In this document: one piece after another, positions 61,750 to 64,000 of the stretch
Position numbering within the stretch: the first letter of the stretch is position 1
How the letters are laid out: the number at the start of each line of letters is the position of its first letter
NCBI GenBank assembly: GCA_902539295.1
Contig: CACBIM010000005.1
Location: 54,695-118,694, forward strand
DNA length: 64,000 nucleotides
Reading direction: 5' to 3'
From: an uncultured SAR116 cluster alpha proteobacterium
GTDB taxonomy: Bacteria > Pseudomonadota > Alphaproteobacteria > Puniceispirillales > GCA-002684695
Notes under the pieces: model-generated
The model's input: only the letters and a program-made list of their open reading frames with translations
Database searches by the model: none
What the model was told of the DNA's origin: nothing
Translations under genes and position numbers: made by a program

Positions 61750-62847
61750 ATGGCTAATGTTCAATTTGAAAATCTGTTTAAAAATTATGGCGATGTAAAA
61801 GCTGTAGAAGACTTCAATCTAAAAATTGCAGATGGAGAATTTATTGTATTAGTAGGCCCTTCTGGATGTGGAAAATCTACTACACTTAGAATGATAGCAG
61901 GATTAGAAGATATAACTGCTGGTAATATTTACATTGATGATAGCCTAATCAATAAAGTTCATCCTAAAGACCGCGATATAGCAATGGTTTTTCAAAACTA
62001 TGCATTATATCCACATTTATCAGTTAAAGATAATATTTCATTTGGACTTAGGGCACAAAAGTTACCCAAAATGGAGGTAGAAAATAGAGTTTTAGAGGCT
62101 TCGGAAACATTAGGTTTGCAAGGGCTTTTGTCAAGAAGACCAGGAGAATTATCAGGAGGCCAAAAGCAACGTGTAGCTATGGGAAGAGCCATAGTTAGAA
62201 ATCCTAAGGTTTTTTTATTCGATGAGCCATTGTCAAATTTAGATGCTAAACTGAGGCATAAAATGAGAGCTGAAATGAAAAAGCTTCATAAGCAGGTTGG
62301 TACAACTACAATTTATGTCACACATGATCAAATTGAGGCAATGACTTTAGCAGACAGGATTGTTATAATGAAAGATGGAGTAATTGAGCAAGTAGGCACG
62401 CCAAACGAAGTATATAAAAAACCAAATAACATTTTTGTTGCAAGTTTTATAGGAACACCTGCTATGAACTTTTTTGAAGGAAAAGTAAAGAGTTGTTCAA
62501 AATCATTAACTACAATTACTTTAAAAGATCAAAAAGAAATAAAACTTACCAGTAATATATTTGAAAAAGATCAAGATATTATATTTGGGATAAGACCAGA
62601 GGACATAAGTGTAAATCTTGATAAAAAAGGTAAAATGAAAGATTCAATTGAAATAGATGCTGTAATTTCAGTTATTGAGCCAATGGGTCACGAAACTATT
62701 GTAATATGTGATAGTAATTATGGAGAACTTACAGGCAAAGTAGAAAGTAGCCATACTCTAAAAGAAAACATGAACGTCAAACTTATTATAAAAGAGGAAA
62801 AGATATATCAATTTGATAAAATGTCAGAAAAAAATTTATTATTATAA
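61750..62847 (+). CDS. Sugar-type ABC transporter ATPase (MalK/UgpC class)
   Basis: A 365-residue ATPase. Walker A is GPSGCGKST near residue 38, the signature LSGGQKQRVAMGRA near residue 135, Walker B FLFDEPLSNLDAKLR near residue 157 and the H-loop YVTHDQ. Residues from about 235 form the C-terminal OB/TOBE domain, which contacts regulators and defines the MalK/UgpC class. A GAGG lies about six bases before ATG. It powers the PIG-L-linked importer and may also serve the ATPase-less importer at 23909-27141. Confidence 0.94.
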   Translation: MANVQFENLFKNYGDVKAVEDFNLKIADGEFIVLVGPSGCGKSTTLRMIAGLEDITAGNIYIDDSLINKVHPKDRDIAMVFQNYALYPHLSVKDNISFGLRAQKLPKMEVENRVLEASETLGLQGLLSRRPGELSGGQKQRVAMGRAIVRNPKVFLFDEPLSNLDAKLRHKMRAEMKKLHKQVGTTTIYVTHDQIEAMTLADRIVIMKDGVIEQVGTPNEVYKKPNNIFVASFIGTPAMNFFEGKVKSCSKSLTTITLKDQKEIKLTSNIFEKDQDIIFGIRPEDISVNLDKKGKMKDSIEIDAVISVIEPMGHETIVICDSNYGELTGKVESSHTLKENMNVKLIIKEEKIYQFDKMSEKNLLL

Positions 62848-62849
62848 GC

Positions 62850-63791
62850 TCATTCTTGATAGGCTGCACAACCTTTTAAAGATACTAAATCATCATTAAT
62901 AATATGAAGGGGTATATTATTCACATATTCTTGCATTCTGCCATTAATTAAAAAGTTTTTTAAAAGTAAGTCATTTGGTAAAATTGGGAAAAGTCTCTCC
63001 AAAAGACCCCCACTTAAAAATACTCCACCTCTAGCTCCATATACTAAAGCAATAGAAGCAGAAAATTTACCAAGTAATTCGAATAATATTTTACAAGCAT
63101 CATATTCAAATCCTTTTTTATTTTTTACAGCATTCAGTACAATTTCTTCTGATGAAAGATTTAATTTGTAATCTTTTAACAAACAAAGTGCTTTAAAAAT
63201 TAAAGACAATCCTGGGCCACTAATAAGTCTTTCAGATGAAATTCTTGGATAGTCGTCCTGAATAATATTAATTACATCTCGCGAAATTGTATCATTTGCT
63301 GTATAAGGAATATGACAATATCCACCTTCCCCTGAAAAAACTACTGACTTATTTTTTAATTTTTGCACACCCGAAACACCTAAACCAGTGCCTAATGCAA
63401 TATATGCAAAGTTATTATTCAAAGACTTTCCATAGTTAACAGTTTTGTAAGATTCTTTTTTAATCACAGGTAAATAATTACATGCGGCTTCAGCGTCATT
63501 AAAAATTACAACATCATCAATTTTACTGAATTCAGAAATTTCTTTTTTGGAAATTATAAGGTTACTATTGGTTATCTCTATTTTCTCATTTTCAATTGGT
63601 CCAGCAGCACAAATTCTAATTTGATCAATGTCTTTAAAATCGTTTATATAGTTTGAAATTAATTTTATGGATGAAGCTTCGTTATTATACCTAATTTTAG
63701 ATATATTATTTATTTCTAATCCGTTTGATATGCCAATGCGTAAGTGAGTGCCCCCAAAGTCTGCTACTAATTTTTTTAATTGATTATTCAT
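62850..63791 (-). CDS. glk: Glucokinase (Glk family)
   Basis: A 313-residue ATP-dependent hexokinase of the Glk family. DFGGTHLRIGISNG near residue 11 is the phosphate loop, ALGTGLGVSGVQ near residue 133 and GEGGYCHIPY near residue 152 are the Glk-specific glucose and zinc-free motifs, and ARGGVFLSGGLLERLFPIL near residue 250 closes the adenosine site. It phosphorylates glucose to glucose 6-phosphate. It converges on the ABC operon with a 2-bp gap, so it may phosphorylate the sugar released from the imported compound. Confidence 0.9.
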   Translation of the reverse strand: MNNQLKKLVADFGGTHLRIGISNGLEINNISKIRYNNEASSIKLISNYINDFKDIDQIRICAAGPIENEKIEITNSNLIISKKEISEFSKIDDVVIFNDAEAACNYLPVIKKESYKTVNYGKSLNNNFAYIALGTGLGVSGVQKLKNKSVVFSGEGGYCHIPYTANDTISRDVINIIQDDYPRISSERLISGPGLSLIFKALCLLKDYKLNLSSEEIVLNAVKNKKGFEYDACKILFELLGKFSASIALVYGARGGVFLSGGLLERLFPILPNDLLLKNFLINGRMQEYVNNIPLHIINDDLVSLKGCAAYQE

Positions 63792-63834
63792 AAGTATTTA
63801 TACTTTAAAAATATAAATACTTCATAATAAGTTC

Positions 63835-64000
63835 TCAATTAATATCAATTAAAAAGTTTGATACAATTAACGCTGAAAATGATAAAAATAGTGAAATACT
63901 AAATGCAAAACCTAAGATTAATGAGAGGTTTAATACAATAATTAATATACTTAAGCTTTGAGAAAGTTTTAAAATAAACATTACTACCAAAAATTTGTTC
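63835..64000 (-). CDS. C-terminal end of a hydrophobic membrane protein, partial
   Basis: On the minus strand a frame stays open from the right edge to a TGA at 63835-63837, giving 54 residues. They are strongly hydrophobic (FILKLSQSLSILIIVLNLSLILGFAFS, then LFLSFSALIVSNFL), consistent with the last two helices of a membrane protein. The ORF track omits it because it is cut by the edge and short. It lies 43 bp upstream of glk in the same direction. The family cannot be identified. Confidence 0.4.
   Translation of the reverse strand, partial: NKFLVVMFILKLSQSLSILIIVLNLSLILGFAFSISLFLSFSALIVSNFLIDIN

Overview
The window looks like a chromosomal segment of a streamlined, free-living marine alphaproteobacterium. 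The evidence is a very AT-rich base composition (about 30% GC by eye), short intergenic gaps with many stop/start overlaps, and frequent TTG and GTG starts. The gene content also fits: BKACE enzymes, a carnitine dehydrogenase-thioesterase fusion, an ScfR/RamB-type regulator beside isocitrate lyase, and many ABC importers. A lineage such as HIMB59 or AEGEAN-169 would fit, but no rRNA or phylogenetic marker is present to prove it. I saw no tRNA, rRNA, CRISPR array, insertion sequence or phage gene, and no gene-free stretch above 300 bases.

Region 1 (1-12,800) is a surface-polysaccharide locus: glycosyltransferases (GT2 and GT4), four FkbM-like methyltransferases (one cut by the left edge), an AsnB-type amidotransferase overlapping a WbpO/TviB-type UDP-HexNAc dehydrogenase, and an O-antigen ligase/polymerase-like membrane protein. 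A plus-strand block and a minus-strand block converge near 9,380. Region 2 (12,819-22,034) holds a UMF1-type MFS transporter, malate synthase G, a ribokinase-like kinase and a UDP-uronate supply block: phosphohexomutase, GalU, UDP-glucuronate 4-epimerase and, divergently, UDP-glucose dehydrogenase. These would feed acidic sugars to the region 1 enzymes.

Region 3 (22,046-29,255) has an aldo/keto reductase, a BKACE protein, a family-1 sugar-type ABC importer (binding protein and two permeases, no ATPase), an SDR, a MaoC-like hydratase and a histidine phosphatase. Region 4 (29,320-41,491) centres on a carnitine-type operon (BKACE, carnitine dehydrogenase-thioesterase, SDR) followed by a Dpp-type permease pair and a fused double ATPase. 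A class III adenylate cyclase and a serine hydrolase lie on the other strand, then the matching Tat-exported family-5 binding protein and an enolase-superfamily enzyme.

Region 5 (41,493-53,748) includes a sterol-desaturase-family hydroxylase, isocitrate lyase divergent from its probable regulator with a cluster of TTTACAAA-type sites between them, a FadL-like porin, and mixed housekeeping and redox genes. Region 6 (53,763-64,000) pairs a large PIG-L deacetylase, divergently, with a complete family-1 ABC importer whose operon has an ArgH-like C-N lyase inserted before the ATPase gene. A glucokinase and the end of a membrane-protein gene finish the window.

The most notable signals are the PIG-L/ABC/ArgH-like module, the strong hairpins directly after all three binding-protein genes, the operator cluster between aceA and the ScfR-like gene, and the AsnB/UDP-HexNAc dehydrogenase pair that suggests an amidated uronic-acid polymer. 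Functions are inferred from motifs and context read by eye; no database search was run.
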